NCBI GenBank assembly: GCA_036380835.1
Contig: DASVDZ010000032.1
Span: 1 to 64,000, forward strand
From: DASQJL01 sp036380835
GTDB taxonomy: Bacteria > Eisenbacteria > RBG-16-71-46 > SZUA-252
DNA: 64,000 nt
Reading direction: 5' to 3'
The notes under the pieces were generated by a model, which worked only from the letters and a program-made list of their open reading frames with translations, was not told where the DNA came from and did not search any database. The stretch's first letter is position 1. Each line of letters starts with the position of its first letter. A program made the position numbers and the translations under genes. Below, one piece after another: positions 35,589-44,828 of the stretch.

Positions 35589-37892
35589 ATGAGACTCGCC
35601 TTTCTCGACCTGCCCGACGACCAGGTCGATCTGATTTCCACGGCGCGCCAGGCCCCGGACGTGGACCTGGTTCTCGTCGTGCACGCCGATCCCGACGCCC
35701 TGGCGCTCAAGATCGCCGAGGTGCTCCAGATTCCGCGCTCGACCGAGCCGCTCGACCTGCTCCAGCTCAAGCCCGACCGCGTCGCCCTCCCGTCGCTCGA
35801 TTCCCCAGGTGCCGCCGCCCTCCTCCGCGCGGGAATCTCGCCCGGAATCTTCACCGCGCTCCACGATCTGCCGGCGGTCCTGTCCGAGGGGCTGCTCTCC
35901 TCCGTGGCGACGAACGGGGAGCCGACGCCGATCGAGGAATGGGAGGAGGGCTTCGAGGAGGCGACCGGGACGGGCGCGACGCTCGGGACGATCCGGGAGG
36001 CGCTCGCCCTCTCGGAGGACCGCCAGCGGCTCTTCCGGGAGATCCTCGCGCTCGCGGTCGCCGAGGCGGGCGCCGACGCGGGATCGATCATGGTGGTCGA
36101 CGAGGAGGAAGGGGAGCTTCGGATCGCCTTCGCCGACGGGCTCTCCCCGGACACCGTTCGGACGACCCGCCAGCGGATCGGCGAGGGCGTCGCCGGCAGC
36201 GTGGCGCGCGACGGCAAGCCGCTCATCATCAACGAGCGCGTGAGCGACCCGCGGTATCAGGATTCGCGGGAGCGGAGCCGGATCGCGGCCGCGATGTCGG
36301 CTCCGATCCTCCTCGACGGCCGCGTGATCGGCGTGCTCAACGTCTCGAGCGACCGGCCGGGCAAGCGCTTCGTGGAGGAAGACCTCACGCGCCTGACCGA
36401 GCTCGGCGCCCAGACCTCGGCGATCCTCGACCGCGTCGTGCGGCGCTCCCGGAGCGACCTCGACGCGATCGAGTTCCGCGCGCGGCGGGCGCTGGAGCAG
36501 GCGTTCCAGACTTCCGAGGCGCCGCTCGCGGAGCGGCTCCGCGCCGCCACGACGCGGCTCGCCGACCAGCTCACGGCGGGAGCCGCGAACGTCTACCTCG
36601 CCGATCCGGCCCAGCGGCGCTTCACCGTGATCTCCTCGGGATCCGCTCCGGGATCCGAAGGGACGATCCCCATCGCCCGCGGGATCGTGGCGCGCGCCCA
36701 CCAGGAAGGGGAGGCGTTCTTCCTCGCCACGCGCGTCGCGCCGCCCGATTGGCGCGCGGGCGAATCGACCCCGAATCTCCTCGTCGCGCCGATCATCGGC
36801 GCCCGCGCGCACGGCGTGCTGACCCTGGAATGCGTCACGCGCATCGAGACCGATCTCGAGGCGTTCACGCGCCTCACGAGCCGGGTCGCGGGGTATCTGG
36901 CCCGGCTGATCGAGTCGCAGCGCGACGACGGCGGCGCCCGCCGGAGCGCCCTCCTGGCGCTCCTCTCGGACATTGCCCCGCGCCTCATGGTCGTCCGAGA
37001 GCCCGAGGCGCTCGTGGTCGAGACGCTCGGCGCGGTCCGGGGACTCTTCCCGCACGGCCTGGTCGCCGTGCGGCTCCTCGGCCGGGACGACGAGCTGGTC
37101 CTCCGCACCGCGTACGACGGCCCCGACGACGAGCGGGCGCGCGTGCACGAGCGGGAGGCCTCCCTCGCGGCGAAGGTGATCGCCGAGGGCCTCGAGCTTT
37201 CGCCCGCGACGATGGAGGAGATCGACCTGCACGGCCCGTCGATCGAGTCAGGGGACGGCCTCGCGGCGGTGGTGCCGGTCCGGACCTCGGACCGGGTCGC
37301 CGGCTCGATCGGCGTCGTGCTCCGCAGCGAGGACGTGCGCGACGGCGCGGGGTTGGCGCCCCCCGAGCTCGAGGCGCTCCGGAAGGTGGCGCTCTACGCC
37401 TCGATCGCCTGGGAGCACGTGCGCGGCCTGGGGGGCGCGGAGCGCGAGACCCACGATCGCCTGACCGGACTCCTGGCGGGCGCGGGGCTCGAAGCCCGGA
37501 TCGAGGAGGAGGTCAAGCGCGCGGAGCGCTACCACGACCGCTTCCTCCTCACCGTCTGCGTCTTCCCCCAGTTCACGCGCCTCGCGTCGCAGCATGGGCC
37601 GGCCTGGAGCGAGCGGCTCCTCCGGGAGTTCGCGGTGGCCCTCTCCCGGAACGTGCGCGAGGTCGACGCCGTGGCGCGGATCGGGGACGGCCGCTTCGCC
37701 GTGCTCTCGCCCGAGACCGACAAGGACTCCGGGGCGCTCCTTCGGCGCCTCGATCTCCTCGTGCCGCGCCTCGAATGCGTGCGCACGCTCCCCGATCCCT
37801 CCGACGTGCGGCTCGAAGGCCGCCAGTTCACCTATCCGGACGAGATCCCGACCGGGGGCGAGCTCCTGGCGCTGATTCGCGACGATCACTGA
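35589..37892 (+). CDS. Multi-GAF protein with degenerate GGDEF-like C-terminus
   Basis: 767 aa, cytoplasmic. The N-terminal ~95 residues look like a small alpha/beta domain (MRLAFLDLPDDQVDLI, VVHADPDALALKIAEVL). Residues ~135-285 are a clear GAF domain (LFREILALAVAEAGADAGSI, IGEGVAGSVARDGKPLIIN, MSAPILLDGRVIGVLNV). Two more GAF-like domains follow (~295-435 and ~450-610). The C-terminal ~140 residues resemble a diguanylate cyclase (HDRLTGLLAGAGLEARIEEE, VDAVARIGDGRFAVLSPE), but RxGGDEF is replaced by RIGDGRF, so cyclase activity is unlikely. It could sense a ligand and pass the signal by protein contact. ATG at 35589 with AGGGA upstream. It is transcribed separately from its neighbours. Confidence 0.8.
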   Translation: MRLAFLDLPDDQVDLISTARQAPDVDLVLVVHADPDALALKIAEVLQIPRSTEPLDLLQLKPDRVALPSLDSPGAAALLRAGISPGIFTALHDLPAVLSEGLLSSVATNGEPTPIEEWEEGFEEATGTGATLGTIREALALSEDRQRLFREILALAVAEAGADAGSIMVVDEEEGELRIAFADGLSPDTVRTTRQRIGEGVAGSVARDGKPLIINERVSDPRYQDSRERSRIAAAMSAPILLDGRVIGVLNVSSDRPGKRFVEEDLTRLTELGAQTSAILDRVVRRSRSDLDAIEFRARRALEQAFQTSEAPLAERLRAATTRLADQLTAGAANVYLADPAQRRFTVISSGSAPGSEGTIPIARGIVARAHQEGEAFFLATRVAPPDWRAGESTPNLLVAPIIGARAHGVLTLECVTRIETDLEAFTRLTSRVAGYLARLIESQRDDGGARRSALLALLSDIAPRLMVVREPEALVVETLGAVRGLFPHGLVAVRLLGRDDELVLRTAYDGPDDERARVHEREASLAAKVIAEGLELSPATMEEIDLHGPSIESGDGLAAVVPVRTSDRVAGSIGVVLRSEDVRDGAGLAPPELEALRKVALYASIAWEHVRGLGGAERETHDRLTGLLAGAGLEARIEEEVKRAERYHDRFLLTVCVFPQFTRLASQHGPAWSERLLREFAVALSRNVREVDAVARIGDGRFAVLSPETDKDSGALLRRLDLLVPRLECVRTLPDPSDVRLEGRQFTYPDEIPTGGELLALIRDDH

Positions 37893-37954
37893 CCGCGGTC
37901 TCCGCCAAGTCGATCGCGCCGTCGCTCGAGCGCCGGCCCGCCGCCAGTCTTCGG

Positions 37955-37983
37955 TTGCCCGGCCGGGCCCGGCGCATTATCGT
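37955..37983 (+). promoter_or_regulatory. Promoter of the M24 peptidase gene
   Basis: TTGCCC (37955-37960), 17-base spacer, TATCGT (37978-37983). Seven bases after the -10 box is the A of the ATG at 37990, so the transcript is probably leaderless; no ribosome site is seen. Confidence 0.55.
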
Positions 37984-37989
37984 TGGTCC

Positions 37990-39207
37990 ATGCCGCTCAC
38001 CGACGCCGCCACGAGGGCCCCATCGCTGGGCGCGCTCAAGCTGGCCCAGGCCCAATCCCTCCTCGAGCCGCACGACCTCGGCGCGTGGCTGATCGTCGTC
38101 CGGGAATCGGCCGATCGCCCCGATCCGATCCTCCGCTTCTTCCACGACGGCGACTTCACCTGGACGACGTTCTTCATCGTCACCCCCGAGCGCTCCGTCG
38201 CCCTCGTCGCGACCTTCGACGCCCCCGACGTGACGCGGGCGGGAATCTTCGACGACGTTCGCACGTACAAGGAAGGGCCGAAGGCGGCGCTGCTCGAGAT
38301 CCTCGCCGCGCTCGCTCCGTCCCGGATCGGAATCAACGTCTCCCGCGATGACGCGCTGGCCGACGGGCTGACCGCCGGACTCCGCGACTATCTGGTCGAG
38401 ACGCTCGCCGGGACGCCCTTCGCAGAGCGCCTCGTGTCCGCCGAGAAATTCCTCGCCCACCTCCGCGGCGTGAAGCTTCCCGAAGAGCGGGAGCGGATCC
38501 GCCTCGCGATCGACCGGACGGAGGCGATGTTCGACCACGTCCGCGAGTCGATCGCGATCGGGCTCACCCAGCGCGAGGTCGCGTCCCGGTACCACCGGAT
38601 GGCGGCGGAGGAAGGGGTCCGCACGGCGTGGCCCCGCGCCTTCTGCCCCACGGTGACGATCGGGCCCCACTCGGCGATCGGCCACACCGCGCCGGGGGAG
38701 GAGCGGATCACCGACGGGTGCATCGTCCACATGGACTTCGGAATCGCGCTCGACGGCTACTGCTCCGATCTCCAGCGCCTCTGGTACGTCTCGGGGAGCG
38801 GCCGCCGCGGGATCCCCGCGGAGGTGGCCCGGGCCTACGAGACGATCGTCGCGGCGATCGACGTGGCCGCGAAAGCGCTCCGGCCGGGCGCGGTGGGCTG
38901 GGAGGTCGATCGCGCGGCACGGGAGCTGATCGTCTCGCGCGGCTATCCGGAATACGCCCACGCGCTGGGGCACCACCTGGGCCGCGCGGTGCACGACGGC
39001 GGTGGCGTGCTCGGTCCGCGGTGGGAGCGCTACGGCCGCGAGCCCTTCGCCGCGGTTCGGGAGGGGAACGTCTACACCCTCGAGCCGAGCATCCATCTGC
39101 CCGAGCACGGTCTCGTCTCGCTCGAGGAGGACGTGGTCGTCGCCTCGGCCGGCACCGTCTTCCTCTCGCGCTTCCCGCGCGAGCTACCGGTCGTCCGTCC
39201 GGCCTAG
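37990..39207 (+). CDS. M24-family metallopeptidase (Xaa-Pro aminopeptidase-like)
   Basis: 405 aa. It has an N-terminal creatinase-like domain (about 1-165) and a C-terminal pita-bread domain with all five metal ligands: Asp in VHMDFGI, Asp in YCSDLQRLW, His in GHHLGRAVHDGG, Glu in YTLEPSIHL and Glu in SLEEDVVV. Members remove N-terminal residues before proline with a dinuclear metal site. No signal peptide. No ribosome site precedes the ATG. mutL starts 6 bases after its stop. Confidence 0.88.
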   Translation: MPLTDAATRAPSLGALKLAQAQSLLEPHDLGAWLIVVRESADRPDPILRFFHDGDFTWTTFFIVTPERSVALVATFDAPDVTRAGIFDDVRTYKEGPKAALLEILAALAPSRIGINVSRDDALADGLTAGLRDYLVETLAGTPFAERLVSAEKFLAHLRGVKLPEERERIRLAIDRTEAMFDHVRESIAIGLTQREVASRYHRMAAEEGVRTAWPRAFCPTVTIGPHSAIGHTAPGEERITDGCIVHMDFGIALDGYCSDLQRLWYVSGSGRRGIPAEVARAYETIVAAIDVAAKALRPGAVGWEVDRAARELIVSRGYPEYAHALGHHLGRAVHDGGGVLGPRWERYGREPFAAVREGNVYTLEPSIHLPEHGLVSLEEDVVVASAGTVFLSRFPRELPVVRPA

Positions 39208-39212
39208 CGGCG

Positions 39213-41018
39213 ATGCCCGCGATTCGCATCCTTACCCCCGAAGTCGCCGCGAAGATCCGCGCCGGCGAGGTGATCGATCGCCCCGCGGCCGTCGCCAAGG
39301 AGCTGATCGAGAACGCCATCGACGCCGGGAGCCGGCTGATCGCCGTCCAGGCGGGGGTGAGCCCCGAGCGCCTGATCCGCGTCCAGGACGACGGGAGCGG
39401 CATGTCGCGGGAGGACGCGCTCCTCTCCATCCGCCGTCACGCGACCAGCAAGCTCCAGTCGGAGGACGACCTCGACGCGATCACGACGCTCGGCTTCCGC
39501 GGGGAGGCGCTCGGGTCGATCGCCGAGGTCTCGCGCCTCACGCTCTCGACCCGCGCGGCCGACGAGCTGACCGGCACGCAGATCGAAGTGCTGGGGGGCG
39601 CCATCATCGGCACCTCCGGCGTGGGACGCGCGGTCGGGACCACGGTGACCGTCGAGGATCTCTTCTTCAACACGCCCGCGCGGCTCCGATTCCTCAAGTC
39701 GCGCGAAGCGGAAGGGCGCGTCCTCTCCCGCGTCGTCTGGAGCTACGTCCTCACGTATCCCGCGATCCACTGGCGGTTCCGCGTCGAGGGACGCGAGGAC
39801 ACCGACCTTCCGGCGGCGGACGGCCTGCTCGAGCGCTGGCAGATCCTCTACGGGCGGAACGCGGCCGAGGGGGCCGAGGCGTTCGAGCACGAGGCCGGCG
39901 GGGTGACCGTTCGGGGGGTCTTGGGCGCCCCCGAGCAGGCGCGCGCGAGCCGCGACCATCAGATCGTCGCGGTGAACGGACGCGTCGTCGCCTCGCCGAC
40001 CATCGCCGCGGCGCTCCGCCAGGGCTACGGGAACCTCATCCCGTCGGACCGCCACCCGATCGCGGTCCTGCTCGTCGAGATCGAGCCGTCGCTCGTCGAC
40101 GTGAACGTCCACCCGACGAAGCGCGAGGTCCGGTTCCGCGACGAGGCGCGCCTCTTCCAGGCGACCCGCGCCGCGGTGGAGCAGGCGATGAGGCAGTACG
40201 TGCCGGTCTCGATCGGGGCCGGGGCCGCGCTGCCTGGGGCGGCGGAAGGCGACGCTCCTTCTCTCGCTCCGGGGGCCCGGCCCTTCGGGCTCGCCCCTCC
40301 GCTGCGGGAAGGCGCGTCCCCTTCCGCCGTCGCCGAGCAGGGCGTTCTCGATGGGATGGCCACGGCCCGGGCGCTCTATGCGCCGCCCTCCGTGGGGGGC
40401 GAGGTGGTTCGGGAGGGGGACATCCATACCCTCCGCGAGAACCTCTCCGAACCGGAGATTCCGATCTGGCAGCTCCACGACCGCTACCTTCTCGCGCCGA
40501 TCCGCGGCGGCCTCGTGATCGTCGACCAGCACGCGGCGCACGAACGGATCCTCTACGAGGAGGCCCGCGGGCGCCTCTACGGGGAAGGAGGGGCGAGCCA
40601 GCACCTCCTCTTCCCGCGCACGCTCGACGTGACGCCCGCCGAGCTCGACGCGCTCCTCATGATCGAGCCCCAGGTGAGGCGGCTCGGCTACGAGGTCTCC
40701 CTCTTCGGCGAGCGGCAGGTCGCGATCCGCGCCGTGCCGACCCAGGTGCCCGAAGAAGCGGCCGTCGACGCGCTCCGGAGCCTGCTCGCGGGAGACGAGG
40801 CTCACGGGTCGCCGGGCGATCCGCCGGAGGAGCGCGTCGCCAAGACGTTCGCGTGCCACGCGGCGGTCCGCTCGGGGCAGACGCTCAATCCGGAGGAGCG
40901 GCGCGCCCTCATCGACCGCCTCTTCGCGACCGAGCTGCCGCACGGCGATCCCCACGGCCGCGCCACGTACGTCCGTGTCTCCATGGAGGAGCTGGACCGC
41001 CGCTTCGGTCGCCGCTAG
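39213..41018 (+). CDS. mutL: DNA mismatch repair protein MutL, endonuclease type
   Basis: 601 aa. The N-terminal GHKL ATPase has AAGEV-like RAGEVIDRPAAVAKELIENA, DDGSGM, TLGFRGEALGSI, FNTPARLRFLKS and VDVNVHPTKREVRF. A Pro/Ala/Gly-rich linker covers ~330-390. The C-terminal dimerisation domain carries DQHAAHERILYE, the DQHAx2Ex4E endonuclease motif, plus ACHAAVRSGQ and GDPHGRATY. The last deviates from the usual CPHGRP (Asp for Cys). Nicking MutL is typical of bacteria without MutH. The ATG at 39213 gives the standard N-terminus. Confidence 0.96.
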   Translation: MPAIRILTPEVAAKIRAGEVIDRPAAVAKELIENAIDAGSRLIAVQAGVSPERLIRVQDDGSGMSREDALLSIRRHATSKLQSEDDLDAITTLGFRGEALGSIAEVSRLTLSTRAADELTGTQIEVLGGAIIGTSGVGRAVGTTVTVEDLFFNTPARLRFLKSREAEGRVLSRVVWSYVLTYPAIHWRFRVEGREDTDLPAADGLLERWQILYGRNAAEGAEAFEHEAGGVTVRGVLGAPEQARASRDHQIVAVNGRVVASPTIAAALRQGYGNLIPSDRHPIAVLLVEIEPSLVDVNVHPTKREVRFRDEARLFQATRAAVEQAMRQYVPVSIGAGAALPGAAEGDAPSLAPGARPFGLAPPLREGASPSAVAEQGVLDGMATARALYAPPSVGGEVVREGDIHTLRENLSEPEIPIWQLHDRYLLAPIRGGLVIVDQHAAHERILYEEARGRLYGEGGASQHLLFPRTLDVTPAELDALLMIEPQVRRLGYEVSLFGERQVAIRAVPTQVPEEAAVDALRSLLAGDEAHGSPGDPPEERVAKTFACHAAVRSGQTLNPEERRALIDRLFATELPHGDPHGRATYVRVSMEELDRRFGRR

Positions 41019-41028
41019 GGCCCGCCCC

Positions 41029-41958
41029 GTGACCGGTCGCATCGTCATCCTCGGACCAACGGCCGGCGGGAAGAGCGAGATCGCCCTACTCCTCGCCGAG
41101 CGGATCGGCGCCGAGATCGTCGGTGCCGACTCGCGCCAGATCTATCGCGGGCTCGAGATCGGAACGGCCGCGCCCAGCCTGGCCGACCGCGCCCGCGCGC
41201 CGCACCACATGGCGTCCTTTCTCTCGCCGGCCCACACCTACAGCGCCGGCCGCTATGCCCGCGAGGCCCGCGCCTCGGTCGCGGAGGTGGAGGCGCGGGG
41301 ACGGACCGCCGTCGTGGTGGGGGGCTCGGGGCTCTACCTTCGCGCGCTCCTCGACGGGCTCTTCGCGGGCCCCGAGCGGGACGAGGGGGTCCGGGCGCGG
41401 CTCCAGGACCGTCTCGCCTCGGAGGGGCTCCCGGCGCTTCGGGAGGAACTCCGGCGCGTCGATCCGGAGGCCCTCTCCGCGATCCTCCCGGGCGACTCGG
41501 TCCGCGTCATCCGGGCGCTCGAGGTGCACGCCCTCACCGGACGTCCGATCAGCGCCCTCAGGCGCGAAGGACGAAACGAGGGAATGCCGGCGCGGCGCTA
41601 TGGGATCCGCTGGGCGCGCCCCGCGCTCGCCGCCAGGATCGCCGACCGGATCGAGCGGCAGCTCAGGGACGGATTCCTCGACGAGGCGCGCGCGCTCCTG
41701 GCCGCGCCCCTCCCGGCTGACGCCCCGGGCTGCCGGACGCTCGGATACCGGGAGCTGCTCGCCCATCTGAGGGGCGAGGCGACCCTTCGCCAGGCGGTGG
41801 AGACGATCGCGCTCCGAACCCGCCAGCTCGCGAAGCGCCAGGAGACCTGGTTCAGGCGTGCCGGCGAAGTGCGCTGGTTCGACCTCGCGACCCCGGACGA
41901 GTTCCCGGCGGTCGCGGAGGCCATCGCGCGCGACGCGGCGCGGCCAAATCGACCTTGA
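41029..41958 (+). CDS. miaA: tRNA dimethylallyltransferase
   Basis: 309 aa from the GTG at 41029. It transfers dimethylallyl to A37 of tRNAs reading UNN codons. P-loop GPTAGGKSEIALLLA (8-22), VGADSRQIYRGLEIGTAAP, VVVGGSGLYLRALLDGL and the C-terminal TLGYRELLAHL and RTRQLAKRQETWFR are all MiaA strings. The mutL-miaA order is common across bacteria. The stop codon lies inside the -35 box of the tRNA-Gly promoter. DMAPP for the reaction comes from the pathway containing ispH. Confidence 0.96.
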   Translation: MTGRIVILGPTAGGKSEIALLLAERIGAEIVGADSRQIYRGLEIGTAAPSLADRARAPHHMASFLSPAHTYSAGRYAREARASVAEVEARGRTAVVVGGSGLYLRALLDGLFAGPERDEGVRARLQDRLASEGLPALREELRRVDPEALSAILPGDSVRVIRALEVHALTGRPISALRREGRNEGMPARRYGIRWARPALAARIADRIERQLRDGFLDEARALLAAPLPADAPGCRTLGYRELLAHLRGEATLRQAVETIALRTRQLAKRQETWFRRAGEVRWFDLATPDEFPAVAEAIARDAARPNRP

Positions 41959-41983
41959 CCCGGGCGCGCGCACCCCGTAGTCT
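41955..41983 (+). promoter_or_regulatory. Promoter of tRNA-Gly
   Basis: TTGACC (41955-41960), 17-base spacer, TAGTCT (41978-41983). The -35 box contains the miaA TGA stop (41956-41958). Expected start near 41990, 16 bases before the tRNA. Confidence 0.65.
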
Positions 41984-42005
41984 CTTCGAGTCGAAGGATT
42001 TGGGA

Positions 42006-42080
<75 letters not shown>

Positions 42081-42191
42081 GTTTTTCCATCGCCCGCCCG
42101 GCGCCCGCCTGAAGCACTACTCGATCGATGGCCCGGAACTCATGAACCGTAGGGACGTTATGCGCCATCATTTGAACGAGGTACGGACGCC

Positions 42192-43475
42192 GTGATCGGA
42201 CTCAGCGATCCCTTTACCATCGCCCGCGTCGAGGCGGGGGGATTGGCCGAGCGACTCGGCCTCGTCCCGGGGGAGCGCATCCTCGCGATCAACGGGATCG
42301 AGCTCCACGACGAGATCGATTTCGGGGCGCAGATCTCCGAGGAGGAGCTGACGCTCCGCGTCCTCGCGCCGGACGGCTCGGTGCGCGAGGTGGAGGGGGC
42401 GCGCGAGTACGGCGTCCCGTTCGGCGCCGAGTTCGAGGCGCGGCAGCCGAAGCGCTGCCACAACAACTGCGTCTTCTGCTTCGTCTACCAGCATCCGAAG
42501 GGCGTGCGCCGCGAGCTCCTGATCAAGGACGACGACTACGTCTTCTCGTTCGTCCACGGCAACTTCATCACGCTCACCAATCTCTCCGAGACCGACTTCC
42601 AGCGGATCCTGGACGAGCGGCTGTCGCCGGTCTACGTATCGGTCCACGCCACCGATCCCGAGGTGCGCGTCCGGATGATGAAGAACCCGAAGTCGGGCCT
42701 CATCCTGCGCCAGATCGACCGCCTCGCCGCGGGGGGCATCGACCTCCACACGCAGATGGTGGTGGTCCCAGGAATGAACGACGGGGAGGTGCTGGAGCGC
42801 TCGATTCGAGATCTCTCCGAACGCCACCCGCGCGTCCAGACCATCGCGGTCGTTCCGGTGGGGCTGACCAAGCACCGCGGCAGGCTGCCCCAGCTCCGCA
42901 CGTTCACCCGCGAGGACGCGACGCGGGCGCTCGACCTGGTGCACGGGTTCCAGCGGGAGTTCCTGAAGCAATGGAAGACGCGCCTCGTCTTCGCCGCCGA
43001 CGAGATGTACGTCCTGGCCGGCGCGGAGATCCCCCCCGCGCGGGCCTACGAGGGGTTCCCGCAGCACGAGAACGGGATCGGCATGCTCCGCCAGACGATG
43101 GACGCGTGGGCGGCCGGGGCCGAGGGGATCGCGGCGCGCAACGGGAAGCGCGAGCGGGTCGCCGTCGTGACCGGCACGAGCGCCGCCCCGACGCTCGAGC
43201 GCCTTCTCCGCGACCATCCGCCGCGCGGCGTCGAGGCCTCGCTCTGCGTCGTCGCGAACGAGTACTTCGGCGATACGGTCACCGTGAGCGGTCTCCTCGT
43301 CGGGGCCGACATCGAGGCGGCGCTCCTCCGCCATCCGCCGGTGGACCGCGTGCTCCTGCCCTCGAACTGCCTCAAGGAGCGGGAGATCTTCCTGGACGAT
43401 GGGACGCGGAGCGCCCTCCGCGACCGCCTCGGCGTCCCGATCGACATCGGCTTCGACGCGCTCCCGCGAGCGTAG
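42192..43475 (+). CDS. DUF512 / PDZ radical-SAM-like protein
   Basis: 427 aa. It has an N-terminal PDZ-like domain (VEAGGLAERLGLVPGERILA, INGIELHDEIDF), then a radical-SAM-like cluster motif CHNNCVFCF at about 92-100 followed by the family-defining VYQHPKGVRRELLIKDDDY and FVHGNFITLTN, a TIM-barrel-like middle (VYVSVHATDPEVRVRMM, QMVVVPGMNDGEVL) and the DUF512 C-terminus (FAADEMYVLAG, NGIGMLRQ, VVANEYFGDTVTVSGLL). The biochemical reaction of this family is not established. It is commonly found beside der, as here. GTG start with GAGG upstream. Confidence 0.88.
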   Translation: MIGLSDPFTIARVEAGGLAERLGLVPGERILAINGIELHDEIDFGAQISEEELTLRVLAPDGSVREVEGAREYGVPFGAEFEARQPKRCHNNCVFCFVYQHPKGVRRELLIKDDDYVFSFVHGNFITLTNLSETDFQRILDERLSPVYVSVHATDPEVRVRMMKNPKSGLILRQIDRLAAGGIDLHTQMVVVPGMNDGEVLERSIRDLSERHPRVQTIAVVPVGLTKHRGRLPQLRTFTREDATRALDLVHGFQREFLKQWKTRLVFAADEMYVLAGAEIPPARAYEGFPQHENGIGMLRQTMDAWAAGAEGIAARNGKRERVAVVTGTSAAPTLERLLRDHPPRGVEASLCVVANEYFGDTVTVSGLLVGADIEAALLRHPPVDRVLLPSNCLKEREIFLDDGTRSALRDRLGVPIDIGFDALPRA

Positions 43476-43483
43476 GCCGCCCC

Positions 43484-44797
43484 GTGCTCCCGATCGTCGC
43501 CATCGTGGGCCGGCCCAACGTCGGCAAGTCGACCCTCTTCAACCGAATCCTCGGACAGCGGCGCGCGATCGTCGACGAGCTGCCCGGCCTGACGCGTGAC
43601 CGACACTACGCCGAGGCCGAGTGGAGCGGCCGCCGCTTCCTCCTCGTCGACACGGGTGGCATCGACCCCGGGAGCGCGCATCCGATCCAGAAACAGATCC
43701 TCCAGCAGACCGCCCTCGCGCTCGACGAAGCGGACGTGGCGCTCCTCGTGGTGGACACGAAGGAGGGCCTCACGCCGCTCGACCTGGAGGTCGCCGAGCG
43801 CGTCCGGCGGAAGAACCGGCCGACGCTCCTCATCGTGAACAAGGCGGACCGGCCCGATCGCGAGGACGCCGTCCTCGATTTCTATTCGCTCGGCCTCGGC
43901 GACCCGGTCGCCGTCTCGGCGCTCCACGGGTACCGATCCGGGGACCTGCTCGATCAGGTCGTCGCGCTCCTCCCGAAGCGCGAGCCCAAGCCCGAGGATC
44001 CGGCCACGATCCGGATCGCGGTGGTCGGGCGCCCGAACGTCGGGAAGTCGTCGCTCGTGAACCGCCTGGCGGGCGAGGACCGGATGGTGGTCGACGCCGC
44101 GGCGGGGACGACCCGCGACGCCGTCGACACCACGCTCGCCGCCGAGGGCCGGACGTTCGTCCTGGTGGACACCGCGGGGCTCAGGCGCGAGACGCACGTC
44201 ACCGATCCGGTCGAGTTCTACAGCGTGACGCGGGCGCTCCGCGCGGTGTCGCGGGCCGACATCGTCCTCCTCGTCATCGACGTGGGGCGGGAGCCGGCGC
44301 GACAGGACGCGAAGCTCGCGGCGCTTGCGGAGGAGCAGCGGAAGGGGCTCGTCGTCGTCTTCAACAAGTGGGACCTGGTCGAGGATCCGGAGGCGGCCCG
44401 GGCGGCCATCGAGGAGGAGTTCCTCCGCGTCTACCCGTTTCTCGAGCACGTGCCGCGCCTCTACGTGTCGGCCAAGACGGGGAAGGACGTCCGCCGCGTG
44501 CTCCCCGTCTGCGTCGAGGTCTTCGCCGAATTCACCCGGAGCGTCGGAACGCACGAGCTGAACGAGGCGATCCACCAGATCCTGAACCGGGTCCGCCCGC
44601 CCGCCACGGCGGAGGGGCGGCACCTCAAGTTCTACTACGCCGCCCAGATCGGGGCTCGTCCTCCGTCATTCGCGCTGTTCGTGAACAATCCTCGATATCG
44701 CGCGAAGAATTATGTAAGTTACCTGGAAAGCGGATTGCGTCGCCGGTTCGGCTTCCAGGGGACGCCGATCGTCCTGGAATGGAAACGGAGCCAGTAG
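43484..44797 (+). CDS. der: Ribosome assembly GTPase Der (EngA)
   Basis: 437 aa with two tandem GTPase domains: G1 motifs GRPNVGKST (about 9-17) and GRPNVGKSS (about 181-189), G3 DTGGI and DTAGL, G4 NKAD and NKWD, then the C-terminal KH-like domain (HELNEAIHQILNRVRPPATA, YYAAQIGARPPSFALFVNNP). Essential for 50S maturation. GTG start 8 bases after the DUF512 gene. The C-terminus shifts to a less GC-rich stretch near 44690-44740. Confidence 0.97.
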   Translation: MLPIVAIVGRPNVGKSTLFNRILGQRRAIVDELPGLTRDRHYAEAEWSGRRFLLVDTGGIDPGSAHPIQKQILQQTALALDEADVALLVVDTKEGLTPLDLEVAERVRRKNRPTLLIVNKADRPDREDAVLDFYSLGLGDPVAVSALHGYRSGDLLDQVVALLPKREPKPEDPATIRIAVVGRPNVGKSSLVNRLAGEDRMVVDAAAGTTRDAVDTTLAAEGRTFVLVDTAGLRRETHVTDPVEFYSVTRALRAVSRADIVLLVIDVGREPARQDAKLAALAEEQRKGLVVVFNKWDLVEDPEAARAAIEEEFLRVYPFLEHVPRLYVSAKTGKDVRRVLPVCVEVFAEFTRSVGTHELNEAIHQILNRVRPPATAEGRHLKFYYAAQIGARPPSFALFVNNPRYRAKNYVSYLESGLRRRFGFQGTPIVLEWKRSQ

Positions 44798-44815
44798 CCG
44801 GGCGTCGCGCGCTTC

Positions 44816-44820
44816 GGAGG
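44816..44820 (+). promoter_or_regulatory. Ribosome-binding site deciding the ATT start of plsY
   Basis: GGAGG at 44816-44820, with 8 bases to the ATT codon at 44829. There is no ATG, GTG or TTG in this frame between the box and an internal Met codon at 44970, deep inside the conserved protein. Confidence 0.65.
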
Positions 44821-44828
44821 ATCTCCCG

